Shown: one piece after another, positions 1-5,721 of the stretch
How the letters are laid out: each line of letters opens with the position of its first letter
Numbering within the stretch: the stretch's first letter is position 1
NCBI GenBank assembly: GCA_005888925.1
Contig: VBCP01000208.1
Span: 1 to 5,889 of the forward strand
From: Betaproteobacteria bacterium
GTDB taxonomy: Bacteria; Pseudomonadota; Gammaproteobacteria; Burkholderiales; SG8-39
DNA: 5,889 nucleotides
Direction: 5' to 3'
The notes under the pieces: model-generated
The model's input: only the letters and a program-made list of their open reading frames with translations
What the model was told of the DNA's origin: nothing
Databases searched by the model: none
Translations under genes and position numbers: made by a program

Positions 1-162
1 CTGCAGAAAGTGCTGCCGGAAGTGCATCCCACGGCGATCGCGGTCGCGCAGCTCGCCGCGCCGCGGCTCGAGGCGGGCGAGGGTGTCGATGCGGCGCTCG
101 CGGTGCCGAGCTACGTGCGAGATAAAGTGGCGTTCACCAAGGAAGAGCTGGCGAGACGATGA
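1..162 (+). CDS. tsaB: TsaB, tRNA t6A biosynthesis protein, C-terminal end (5' end outside window)
   Basis: Only the last 53 codons are present, reading in frame from base 1 to a TGA at 160-162. TsaB is the non-catalytic partner of TsaD in the complex that makes the universal N6-threonylcarbamoyl adenosine at position 37 of ANN-decoding tRNAs in the cytoplasm. The diagnostic part is the tail PSYVRDKVAFTKEEL, which matches the conserved 'P-x-Y-x-R' ending of bacterial TsaB proteins; the residues before it fit the end of the ASKHA-type fold. The stop codon overlaps the start of rimI by four bases (ATGA), a pairing common in proteobacteria that supports the call. The catalytic-fold N-terminus cannot be judged because it lies off the window. 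Confidence 0.87.
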   Translation: MQKVLPEVHPTAIAVAQLAAPRLEAGEGVDAALAVPSYVRDKVAFTKEELARR

Positions 163-620
163 GCGCGGTCCTCAAGGACATCCCGCAGCTGCAGCCGATG
201 CGCGAGGATGAGCTCGCCGACGTGACGGCGATCGAAAAGGCGATATACACGCACCCGTGGACGCAGGGCAACTTCGTCGATTCGCTGCGCGCGGGCTATG
301 AATGCCGCACCTGGCGGCTCGACGGCGAGCTGGTCGGCTATTTCGTGCTGATGGCCGCGGCCGGCGAAGCGCATCTGCTCAACCTGTCGATCGCCGAGCC
401 GCACCAGCGGCGCGGACACGGCACGGCGCTCTTGCGCGAGGCGGCCGGCCTCGCTCGAGCGCTCGGCGCGAAGAACGTGTTTCTCGAGGTGCGGCCGAGC
501 AACCGCGCGGCGCAGGGCCTCTATATGCGCTTCGGTTTCCGCAAGGTCGCGGTGCGCCGCGGCTACTACCCGGCGCACTCCGGGCGCGAGGATGCGCTCG
601 TGCTGACGCTCGCGCTGTGA
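159..620 (+). CDS. rimI: RimI, GNAT-family protein N-terminal acetyltransferase
   Basis: This 153-residue protein is the GNAT enzyme that moves an acetyl group from acetyl-CoA to the N-terminal alanine of ribosomal protein S18 and probably other proteins. The sequence shows the acetyl-CoA pyrophosphate loop QRRGHGTALL at about residues 83-92, then LEVRPSN at 109-115, whose Glu110 aligns with the catalytic Glu of E. coli RimI. LYMRFGF at 121-127 supplies the Tyr (122) matching the proposed general acid, followed by the signature RRGYYP and a terminal RxDALVLTL strand. Length is normal for the family. The ATG at 159 was chosen because it overlaps the tsaB stop (ATGA) and gives the right N-terminus; no strong Shine-Dalgarno is seen, so coupling to tsaB translation is likely. 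There is no sign of damage. Confidence 0.93.
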   Translation: MSAVLKDIPQLQPMREDELADVTAIEKAIYTHPWTQGNFVDSLRAGYECRTWRLDGELVGYFVLMAAAGEAHLLNLSIAEPHQRRGHGTALLREAAGLARALGAKNVFLEVRPSNRAAQGLYMRFGFRKVAVRRGYYPAHSGREDALVLTLAL

Positions 621-1261
621 GCCGCAGGCACGACGTGCTCGCCGAAATGGGCCTCGCGCCGATCTGGCGTTTGCGCAACCCGCCGGTGCCAGCAGCGCCG
701 CTGCCCGACCGGGGGTGGATAGAGCTCAAACAGGCGGTTCCCGCATGCACTGCGTGCGGCCTGCATAAGGGGCGCACGCAGACCGTGTTCGGCGTCGGCG
801 ACGAGAACGCCGAGTGGATGCTGATCGGCGAGGCGCCGGGTGCCGAGGAAGATCGCCTCGGCGATCCGTTCGTCGGCCAGGCCGGAAAGCTGCTCGACAA
901 CATGCTCGCGGCGATCGGCCTGAAGCGTGGCGAGAACGTCTACATCGCCAACGTGCTCAAGTGCCGGCCGCCGGGCAACCGCAACCCCGAGCCCCAGGAA
1001 GTCGAGAAATGCACGCCGTTCCTCAAGCAGCAGATCGCGCTCATCCGGCCGAAACTGATCATCGCCATGGGACGCTTCGCGGCGCAGACGCTGCTCGCGA
1101 GCGACGCGACCATCGCCAGCCTGCGCGGCCGCGTGTTTCGCTATGAAGGCGTGCCGCTGATCGTCACTTACCACCCGGCCTATCTGCTGCGCACTTTGCC
1201 GGACAAAGCGAAAGCCTGGGCCGATCTCGTCTTCGCGAAGAAGACGATGGCTTCCCTCTAG
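617..1261 (+). CDS. Family 4 uracil-DNA glycosylase with [4Fe-4S] cluster
   Basis: The product is a 214-residue uracil-DNA glycosylase of the iron-sulfur (family 4/UDGa) type, which removes uracil arising from cytosine deamination and starts base excision repair. Older annotations call the family 'phage SPO1 DNA polymerase-related'. Four cluster cysteines are visible: Cys44 and Cys47 (CTAC), then Cys116 and Cys132 with 15 residues between them, the spacing known for this family. Motif A is GEAPGAEED (71-79), followed by FVGQAGKLLDNML (85-97), and the DNA-contact motif HPAYLLR is at 186-192. The GTG at 617 is preferred because it overlaps the rimI stop (GTGA) and opens with SRRHDVLAEMGL, like related proteins; the frame is open much further upstream, but only across rimI. 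The TAG stop lies within a CTAG shared with the opposing lplT gene. Confidence 0.92.
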   Translation: MSRRHDVLAEMGLAPIWRLRNPPVPAAPLPDRGWIELKQAVPACTACGLHKGRTQTVFGVGDENAEWMLIGEAPGAEEDRLGDPFVGQAGKLLDNMLAAIGLKRGENVYIANVLKCRPPGNRNPEPQEVEKCTPFLKQQIALIRPKLIIAMGRFAAQTLLASDATIASLRGRVFRYEGVPLIVTYHPAYLLRTLPDKAKAWADLVFAKKTMASL

Positions 1262-2556
1262 GTATCCTTGCGCGCGGGGCGCGGATCCTCGGCCCGCGCA
1301 AAGGCGAGCAGCCGTTCGATCTCGTCGCGATGCACGCGCCGGTTGTGCGAGAACCAGAGCTGCACCAGGCCCATGGTGCCGGCGACGAACAGGCCGAAGA
1401 ACACGATCACGTAGTAGATCGAGTGGCCGACGTTCAGAAGCAGCGAGTACAACGCGATCATGATCAGGACCGACGTGTTCTCGTTGAAGTTCTGCACGGC
1501 GATCGAGCGCCCGGCACCCACCAGGTGGTGCCCGCGATGCTGCAGGAGCGCGTTCATCGGCACGACGAAGAAGCCGGCCATCGCGCCGATCAGGATCATC
1601 AGCCCCACCGCCAGCCACACCTGGTCGACGAAGACCATCGCGATCACGACGATGCCCATCGCGATGCCCAGCGGGATCACGCGCACCGAGCGGTCGAGCG
1701 AGATCCAGGCGGAGGCGAGCACCGCGCCGATCGCGATGCCCACCGCGGTCACGCCCTGCAGGATCGCGGCCTTCGACAGGTCGAAGTTGAGCGCGGAGCG
1801 CGCCCATTCGATGACGATGAACTGCAGCGTCGCGCCCGCGCCCCAGAAGAGCGTGGTGACCGCGAGCGAGATCTGCCCGAGCCGGTCGCGCCACAGATAC
1901 CGCACGCAGCGCCCGAAGTCGCGCAGCGTCTCGAGCGGGTCGGCGGGGAAGTGCTTGAGCGTCACGCCGGTGCGCGGCACTTCCAGATTGAACAGCGCCG
2001 CCACCGCGTAGACCACCACGATGAGCGCGATCGCCGCTTCGGCCGGCGTGTCGATTCCCGTATCGATGAACGGAAAGTCGAGGTGCAGCAGCACCCCGGA
2101 GACGGTGCCGTGCAGCAGCACGCCGCCGAGCATGGTGCCGAGGATGATCGAGGCGACGGTAAGACCCTCGATCCAGCCGTTCGCCACCACCAGCTGCCGG
2201 TGCGGCAGGTACTCGGTGAGGATGCCGTATTTCGCCGGCGAGTAGGCCGCGGCGCCGAGCCCGACCACCGCATAGGCGGCGAGCGGATCGAGGCCCCAGA
2301 GCATCAGCACGCAGCCGACGATCTTCACGCTGTTGGCGAGGAACATCACCTGGCCCTTGGGCAGGCGATCGGCGAACGCGCCGACGTACGGCGCGAGCGC
2401 GACGTAGGAGGCGACGAAGAAGAACTTCAGGTAAGGCGTGAGCCAGGAAGGCGCGTCGGCCTGCATCAGCAGCGCGATGGCGGCGACGAGCAGCGCGTTG
2501 TCGGCGAGCGACGAGAAGAACTGCGCCGCCATGATGATGTAGAAGCCTTTGTTCAC
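1258..2556 (-). CDS. lplT: LplT-like lysophospholipid transporter (MFS)
   Basis: This is a 432-residue inner-membrane protein of the major facilitator family. LplT flips lysophospholipids, mainly lysophosphatidylethanolamine, to the inner leaflet, where an acyltransferase/acyl-ACP synthetase reacylates them. The sequence has about 11-12 hydrophobic helices and the family's marks: SSLADNALL near residues 15-23, GAAAYSPAKYGIL at 101-113, LFWGAGATL at 236-244, and GFFVVPMNALLQ (328-339) followed by VGAGRSIAVQNFNEN (346-360). It is longer than E. coli LplT (397 residues), with an extra stretch between helices at about 145-172 and a charged cytoplasmic tail after about 403. The start is a GTG encoding MNKGFYIIMAAQFF; an upstream ATG meets a TGA within four codons. 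AAAGG lies only 3 bases upstream of the GTG. No fused acyltransferase domain is present, and the partner gene is not in the window. Confidence 0.9.
   Translation of the reverse strand: MNKGFYIIMAAQFFSSLADNALLVAAIALLMQADAPSWLTPYLKFFFVASYVALAPYVGAFADRLPKGQVMFLANSVKIVGCVLMLWGLDPLAAYAVVGLGAAAYSPAKYGILTEYLPHRQLVVANGWIEGLTVASIILGTMLGGVLLHGTVSGVLLHLDFPFIDTGIDTPAEAAIALIVVVYAVAALFNLEVPRTGVTLKHFPADPLETLRDFGRCVRYLWRDRLGQISLAVTTLFWGAGATLQFIVIEWARSALNFDLSKAAILQGVTAVGIAIGAVLASAWISLDRSVRVIPLGIAMGIVVIAMVFVDQVWLAVGLMILIGAMAGFFVVPMNALLQHRGHHLVGAGRSIAVQNFNENTSVLIMIALYSLLLNVGHSIYYVIVFFGLFVAGTMGLVQLWFSHNRRVHRDEIERLLAFARAEDPRPARKDT
1268..1301. other. GC-rich inverted repeat just after the udg/lplT convergent stops
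   Basis: TTGCGCG at 1268-1274 is the exact reverse complement of CGCGCAA at 1295-1301. An alternative 7-bp all-GC stem is GCGCGGG (1272-1278) with CCCGCGC (1293-1299). It starts 7 to 11 bases beyond the glycosylase stop and lies inside the 3' end of the lplT reading frame. No run of T follows on the + strand, so this is not a textbook intrinsic terminator. It could still slow polymerase or protect the 3' end of the glycosylase mRNA, or be chance pairing in GC-rich coding DNA. Confidence 0.25.
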
Positions 2557-2586
2557 GTGCCTTTCATAGCGCGCTCGAGCTCATCC

Positions 2587-2620
2587 TTGGAACGCGGGCG
2601 TTTATAGCACAATAGGCAAA
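2587..2620 (+). promoter_or_regulatory. alr upstream region: weak promoter-like hexamers and AGG ribosome site
   Basis: On the + strand TTGGAA (2587-2592) and CACAAT (2608-2613) resemble -35 and -10 elements, but with only 15 bases between them. A promoter here would give almost no leader before the ATG at 2621. AGG at 2614-2616, four bases from the ATG, is the only Shine-Dalgarno-like sequence. This AT-richer island is the only non-coding space between lplT and alr, so a promoter for alr-radA should be here or inside the start of lplT. Exact placement is uncertain. Confidence 0.25.
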
Positions 2621-2627
2621 ATGCCAC
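2601..2627 (-). promoter_or_regulatory. Possible extended -10 promoter for lplT
   Basis: Read on the - strand, TGC-TATAAA forms an extended -10 element (TATAAA at 2606-2601, preceded by TGn). A weak -35-like GTGGCA (2627-2622) lies 15 bases upstream of it. Transcription would start near 2594, about 38 bases before the lplT GTG. The -35-like hexamer falls inside the first codons of alr, so the two divergent genes would share this control region. The call is by eye only; the spacing is short and the -35 match is 4 of 6. Confidence 0.35.
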
Positions 2628-3615
2628 GCCCGATCCGCGCCGCCATTTCGGCGGGCGCTCTCGCACACAATCTGCGCATCGCGCAAGACCATGCCGGTGG
2701 CGCGAAGATCTGGGCGGTGATCAAGGCGAACGGGTACGGCCACGGGCTCGAGCGCGCGGCGCGCGCGCTCGATGCGGCCGACGGTTTCGCCGTGCTCGAC
2801 TTTCAGGAAGCGGCGCGCCTGCGCGTCGCGGGCAGCGCGAAGCCGATCCTCATGCTCGAGGGCGTGTTCAAGCCGGCCGACGTGCCGCTGCTCCATAAAT
2901 ATGCGCTGACACCGGTGATCCACAATGCCGTCCAGGTCGAGATGCTGCGCGCGGGCGATCTGCCGGGCGCGATCGACGTCTACGTCAAGGTGAATAGCGG
3001 GATGAACCGGCTCGGCTTCACGCCGGAGAACTTCGGCGCGAACTACCAGGCGCTGCGCGAGCACCCGCGTGTGAAGACGCTGACCCTGATGACGCATTTC
3101 GCCGACGCTGATGGTGCTACGGGCGTTAAAGCGCAGCTCGAATGGTTCTCGGAAATGACAAAATCTTTCGCCGGGTGCTCTACGGTTGTTCTCCTTTTGC
3201 CGATCGTCCGGCCGATGCCTTCGGCTTGAAGCCCGCCATGACGCTCAACTCCGAGCTCATTGCAACGCAGCATCTGCGCCCCGGCGAGCGCGTCGGCTAC
3301 GGCTTCAGCTACGAAGCTTCGGGCGAGCTCACCATCGGCATCGTCGCCTGCGGCTACGCCGACGGCTATCCGCGCCACGCGCCGGTCGGCACGCCGGTGC
3401 TCGTCAACGGCAAGCGCACCCGCATCGTTGGGCGGGTATCGATGGACATGATCACGGTCGACATCAGCGGCATCCCCGAAGCGGGCATCGGCACGCCGGT
3501 GACGCTGTGGGGCGAGGGTCTTTCGGCGGACGAAGTCGCCGCCGCGGCCGGGACGCTCAGCTACGAGCTCCTTTGCGCGCTCGCGCCGCGCGTTCCGGTA
3601 GCCGAGGTTTCCTGA
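2621..3615 (+). pseudogene. alr: Alanine racemase, disrupted by an internal deletion with frameshift
   Basis: Alr is the PLP-dependent enzyme that makes D-alanine for peptidoglycan. The first part (2621 to about 3175) carries the PLP-lysine motif VIKANGYGHG (Lys35) and VKVNSGMNRLGF, and reads well to FSEMTKSFAG. Continuing in that frame gives unrelated residues and a TGA at 3227-3229. From 3175 a different frame resumes real Alr sequence: VLYGCSPFADRP, then LNSELIATQ, the catalytic-tyrosine motif CGYADGYPR, GRVSMDMI and the C-terminal LCALAPRVPV, ending at TGA 3613-3615. Between the halves about 26 expected residues are absent, including the ANS motif that binds the PLP phosphate and the Arg that contacts the pyridine nitrogen (Asn203/Ser204 and Arg219 in the Geobacillus enzyme). 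Simple ribosomal frameshifting would not restore them. As written the product is inactive. An assembly error is a serious alternative, since both flanks are well conserved and alr is often essential. Confidence 0.9.
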
Positions 3616-4967
3616 TGGCGAAGGCGAAAACCGCCTATGTCTGCGCCGAGTGCGGCGCCTCGGCGCTGCAGTGGTTCGGCAGCTGCCCTTCGTGCGGCTC
3701 GGCCGGCACGCTCACCGAAAGCGCGGTGGAGAAGCAGACCGGGCACCGCTACGCCGCCGAGGCGACGAAAGCGGTGACGCTGGAAGCGGTCGAGGCGAAG
3801 GAGCTCGAGCGCATCCCGAGCGGGCAGGCGGAGCTCGACCGTGCGCTCGGCGGCGGGATGGTGGCGGGCCAGGTCGCGCTGCTCGGCGGCGACCCGGGCA
3901 TCGGCAAGTCCACGTTGCTCCTGCAGGCGCTGCACGCCGTTTCCGCCGGCTTGCCGGCGCTCTACATCAGCGGCGAAGAGTCGACGGAGCAGATCGCGCT
4001 CCGCGCGAGGCGCCTCGCTTTGCAAGCGGGTGCACTGCGCCTGCTGGCGGAGACGCAGCTCGAGCGCATCCTCGCGACTCTCGAGTCGGCGAAGCCGCGC
4101 GTCGCGGTCATCGACTCGATCCAGACGCTGTGGTCCGACACGCTGCAGTCCGCGCCCGGCTCGGTCGCCCAGGTGCGCGAATGCGCGGCGCAGCTCACGC
4201 GCCATGCCAAGCGCAGCGGCATCGCGCTGCTGCTCATCGGGCACGTCACCAAGGAAGGCGCGATCGCCGGCCCGCGCGTGCTCGAGCACATCGTCGACAC
4301 GGTGCTCTACTTCGAGGGCGACCCGCATTCCTCGTTCCGGCTGGTGCGCGCGGTGAAGAATCGCTTCGGTGCGGTGAACGAGCTCGGCGTCTTCGCCATG
4401 ACCGAGAAGGGCCTGCGCGGGGTCAGCAACCCGTCGGCGCTCTTCCTGTCCACGCACGAAAAGCCTGTTTCAGGCTCCTGCGTGCTCGTGACCATCGAAG
4501 GCACGCGCCCGCTGCTGGTCGAGATCCAGGCGCTGGTGGATGCGGCGCATGCGCCCAATCCGCGCCGTCTCTCCGTGGGCCTCGAGCAGAACCGGCTTGC
4601 GATGCTGCTCGCGGTGCTGCATCGCCACGCCGGCATCGCCACCTGGGAGCAGGACGTCTTCGTCAACGCGGTCGGCGGCGTGCGCATCGCCGAGCCGGCG
4701 GCGGACCTCGCGGTATCGCTCGCCGTCGTCTCCTCGCTCACCGACCGGCCCATTGCGGAGAAGGTCGCCGTGTTCGGCGAGATCGGCCTCGCCGGCGAGG
4801 TGCGCCCCGCGCCGCGCGGCCAAGAGCGCCTGCGCGAAGCCGCGAAGCTCGGCTTCGAAAAAATCATCCTCCCGCGCGCCAATACGCCAAAGGCAAAGAT
4901 TCCAAACCTGGACGTGCTACCGGTCGAGCGCGTCGACCAGGCCGTTCAGTTGCTCAGGACGCTGTAG
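3615..4967 (+). CDS. radA: RadA (Sms), DNA repair / branch-migration ATPase
   Basis: This 450-residue protein (E. coli 460) helps process recombination intermediates with RecA by driving branch migration. All family parts are present in order. An N-terminal C4 zinc finger has Cys10, Cys13, Cys24 and Cys27. The RecA-like ATPase has Walker A GDPGIGKST (92-100, Lys99) and a Walker B-like VAVIDSIQ (163-170). The RadA-specific KNRFG motif is at 248-252. A C-terminal Lon-like domain contains GEIGLAGEVRPAPRGQERLREA from 388 on. The ATG at 3615 shares its A with the alr stop (TGATG), so translation is probably coupled to alr, and the broken upstream gene could lower RadA output. Frames open upstream of the ATG run through alr and are not used. 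The last 22 bp overlap the opposing aspartic protease gene. Confidence 0.96.
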   Translation: MAKAKTAYVCAECGASALQWFGSCPSCGSAGTLTESAVEKQTGHRYAAEATKAVTLEAVEAKELERIPSGQAELDRALGGGMVAGQVALLGGDPGIGKSTLLLQALHAVSAGLPALYISGEESTEQIALRARRLALQAGALRLLAETQLERILATLESAKPRVAVIDSIQTLWSDTLQSAPGSVAQVRECAAQLTRHAKRSGIALLLIGHVTKEGAIAGPRVLEHIVDTVLYFEGDPHSSFRLVRAVKNRFGAVNELGVFAMTEKGLRGVSNPSALFLSTHEKPVSGSCVLVTIEGTRPLLVEIQALVDAAHAPNPRRLSVGLEQNRLAMLLAVLHRHAGIATWEQDVFVNAVGGVRIAEPAADLAVSLAVVSSLTDRPIAEKVAVFGEIGLAGEVRPAPRGQERLREAAKLGFEKIILPRANTPKAKIPNLDVLPVERVDQAVQLLRTL

Positions 4968-5359
4968 TCCGCTTCGTTTTGCTTGACTATCGAGGAAGCC
5001 CTATCGGGGCTCGCCGGATTTATGTCGAGCGTGCGGGTACGCGGCACGACCACGAGGTCGAGCTCTTCCATGGGAATCGCCCCCACCAGCACCTGATCGC
5101 CGATCACGATGGCGCCGGTAAATCCGATTCGGTTCTTGAAACGCACCTCGACCGGGCCGACGTAAGGCACATTCCTCGTCGTGCCATCGGCCAACGTGAC
5201 TGTCTGATCAGTGACTTGCTCCAGGCGCAGGCGCGAGCAAATTTCCGCGGGAATGCAGAGAAACAGCGCCCCCGAATCGGCCAGCGCTTCAACCTCAACC
5301 GGCTCGAGGTCGGGCAAGCGCGGATTCCGAAGGATGATCTTGCTGTACACGATTCCCAT
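4946..5359 (-). CDS. Clan AA retropepsin-like aspartic protease family protein, uncharacterised
   Basis: This soluble protein of 137 residues has a single retropepsin-like lobe. The active-site-like motif is ALADSGALFLCIP at about 25-37, with Asp28-Ser29-Gly30; DTG is more usual, but DSG occurs in active members of the clan. It is followed by a TLADGTTRNVPYVGPVEV strand-turn region (55-72) and the hydrophobic-hydrophobic-Gly element VLVGAIPMEELDLVV (90-104). One lobe implies it would act as a homodimer. It resembles a widespread bacterial family of short 'clan AA aspartic protease' proteins beginning MGIVYSKI; substrate and role are not known to me, and proteolysis is not shown. The ATG at 5359 is chosen because AGGGGGA stands five bases upstream and the family starts there, although the frame is open to 5554. 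Codons are more relaxed than in the genes to the left (AGG, ATA, CGA, GGA, ACA), and the last 22 bp overlap radA, consistent with acquisition or late 3' extension. Confidence 0.8.
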   Translation of the reverse strand: MGIVYSKIILRNPRLPDLEPVEVEALADSGALFLCIPAEICSRLRLEQVTDQTVTLADGTTRNVPYVGPVEVRFKNRIGFTGAIVIGDQVLVGAIPMEELDLVVVPRTRTLDINPASPDRASSIVKQNEADYSVLSN

Positions 5360-5409
5360 TTTATTCCCCCTGACCCGACTAACGCGCATCCCGGCCAAGG
5401 GATGACTGA
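5360..5409 (-). other. 50-bp gap between the WYL-like gene and the protease gene
   Basis: Apart from the ribosome site noted separately, no convincing terminator or promoter is visible in this short spacer. Read-through from the WYL-like gene into the protease gene is therefore likely. Confidence 0.4.
5365..5371 (-). promoter_or_regulatory. Strong ribosome binding site that fixes the protease start
   Basis: AGGGGGA on the - strand, five bases before the ATG at 5359-5357, is among the clearest Shine-Dalgarno sequences in the window. It argues for the 137-residue form over longer in-frame extensions and implies the gene is translated independently of the gene before it. Confidence 0.65.
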
Positions 5410-5721
5410 TCAGCGAGACCGCAGGCCCGACGATACCGAGGCAAAGAGGACATCCCACAACACGTGCCGCCCCGAAGGCGCAGGTCGCGGTCCAGGAAAT
5501 CGCTCGTCGAGCAGCTTCAAGTCGGACATCTTGGAGAGCACTGCCCACCGCCATCCTGAAGGCCGGCCGGAGCGGCTTTCGCCGCCCGACTGGTAGAAGA
5601 AAAGCTTCGGCTCGCCGCCGATGATGCCGTAATCGTGAGGCTCGCCAACACGACGCCGTCCGTCGAGAACGAAGCTCACGAGGCGGCGCTGCGCGATGGC
5701 CTCGCGCAAAACGCTATCCAT
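5410..5721 (-). CDS. Small WYL-like conserved hypothetical protein
   Basis: A 103-residue protein starting MDSVLREAIAQRRLVSF. The pattern 'LxxAIxxRRLVSFxxDGRRRVxEPHDYG' at about 5-32, followed by a Tyr-Gln strand (FFYQSGGES, 41-49), GWRW (57-60) and a closing FPGPRPAPSGRH segment (75-86), resembles short WYL-domain-like proteins found as single-domain hypotheticals in many bacteria. WYL domains usually sense ligands or nucleic acid, but no helix-turn-helix is attached here, so calling it a regulator would go too far. The ATG at 5721 overlaps the 3' end of the upstream oxidoreductase gene by 8 bp (ATGGATAG) and gives the expected N-terminus; longer in-frame starts would run back into that gene. 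No strong ribosome site is present, suggesting coupling to the gene before it. The protease gene follows after 50 bp. Confidence 0.65.
   Translation of the reverse strand: MDSVLREAIAQRRLVSFVLDGRRRVGEPHDYGIIGGEPKLFFYQSGGESRSGRPSGWRWAVLSKMSDLKLLDERFPGPRPAPSGRHVLWDVLFASVSSGLRSR

Noticed and set aside
566..1894. A 442-codon open frame on the - strand across udg and the end of lplT
   Set aside because: It is antisense to a clear glycosylase and out of frame with lplT. Its residues are Arg/Ala/Asp-rich low-complexity, typical of shadow frames in GC-rich DNA.
1330..2607. A 425-codon + strand frame opposite lplT
   Set aside because: It is dominated by His, Arg, Asp and Glu in runs that mirror codons of the membrane protein on the other strand, with no recognisable motif.
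3165..3180. Programmed ribosomal frameshifting in alr
   Set aside because: About 26 conserved residues are missing as well as the frame change, and only a short A run (AAAA at 3160-3163) is nearby, with no evident slippery site plus structure.
3142..3615. The 3' half of alr as a separate gene starting with ATG at 3142
   Set aside because: The residues before about 3175 do not match Alr and overlap the first half in another frame; there is no ribosome site, and the fragment lacks the PLP lysine. It is the tail of a broken gene.
4997..5011. AGCCC-TATCG-GGGCT hairpin as a terminator between radA and the protease gene
   Set aside because: The stem is only 5 bp, there is no T run, and it lies inside the protease coding sequence.
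5360..5554. A longer N-terminus for the protease protein, reading from 5554
   Set aside because: The extra residues overlap the WYL-like gene, have no signal-peptide pattern, and the strong ribosome site sits right before the ATG at 5359.
3650..5596. A 648-codon + strand frame through radA and beyond
   Set aside because: It is a +2 shadow of radA continuing antisense through the protease gene; its composition is Arg/Ala-rich with no domain pattern.
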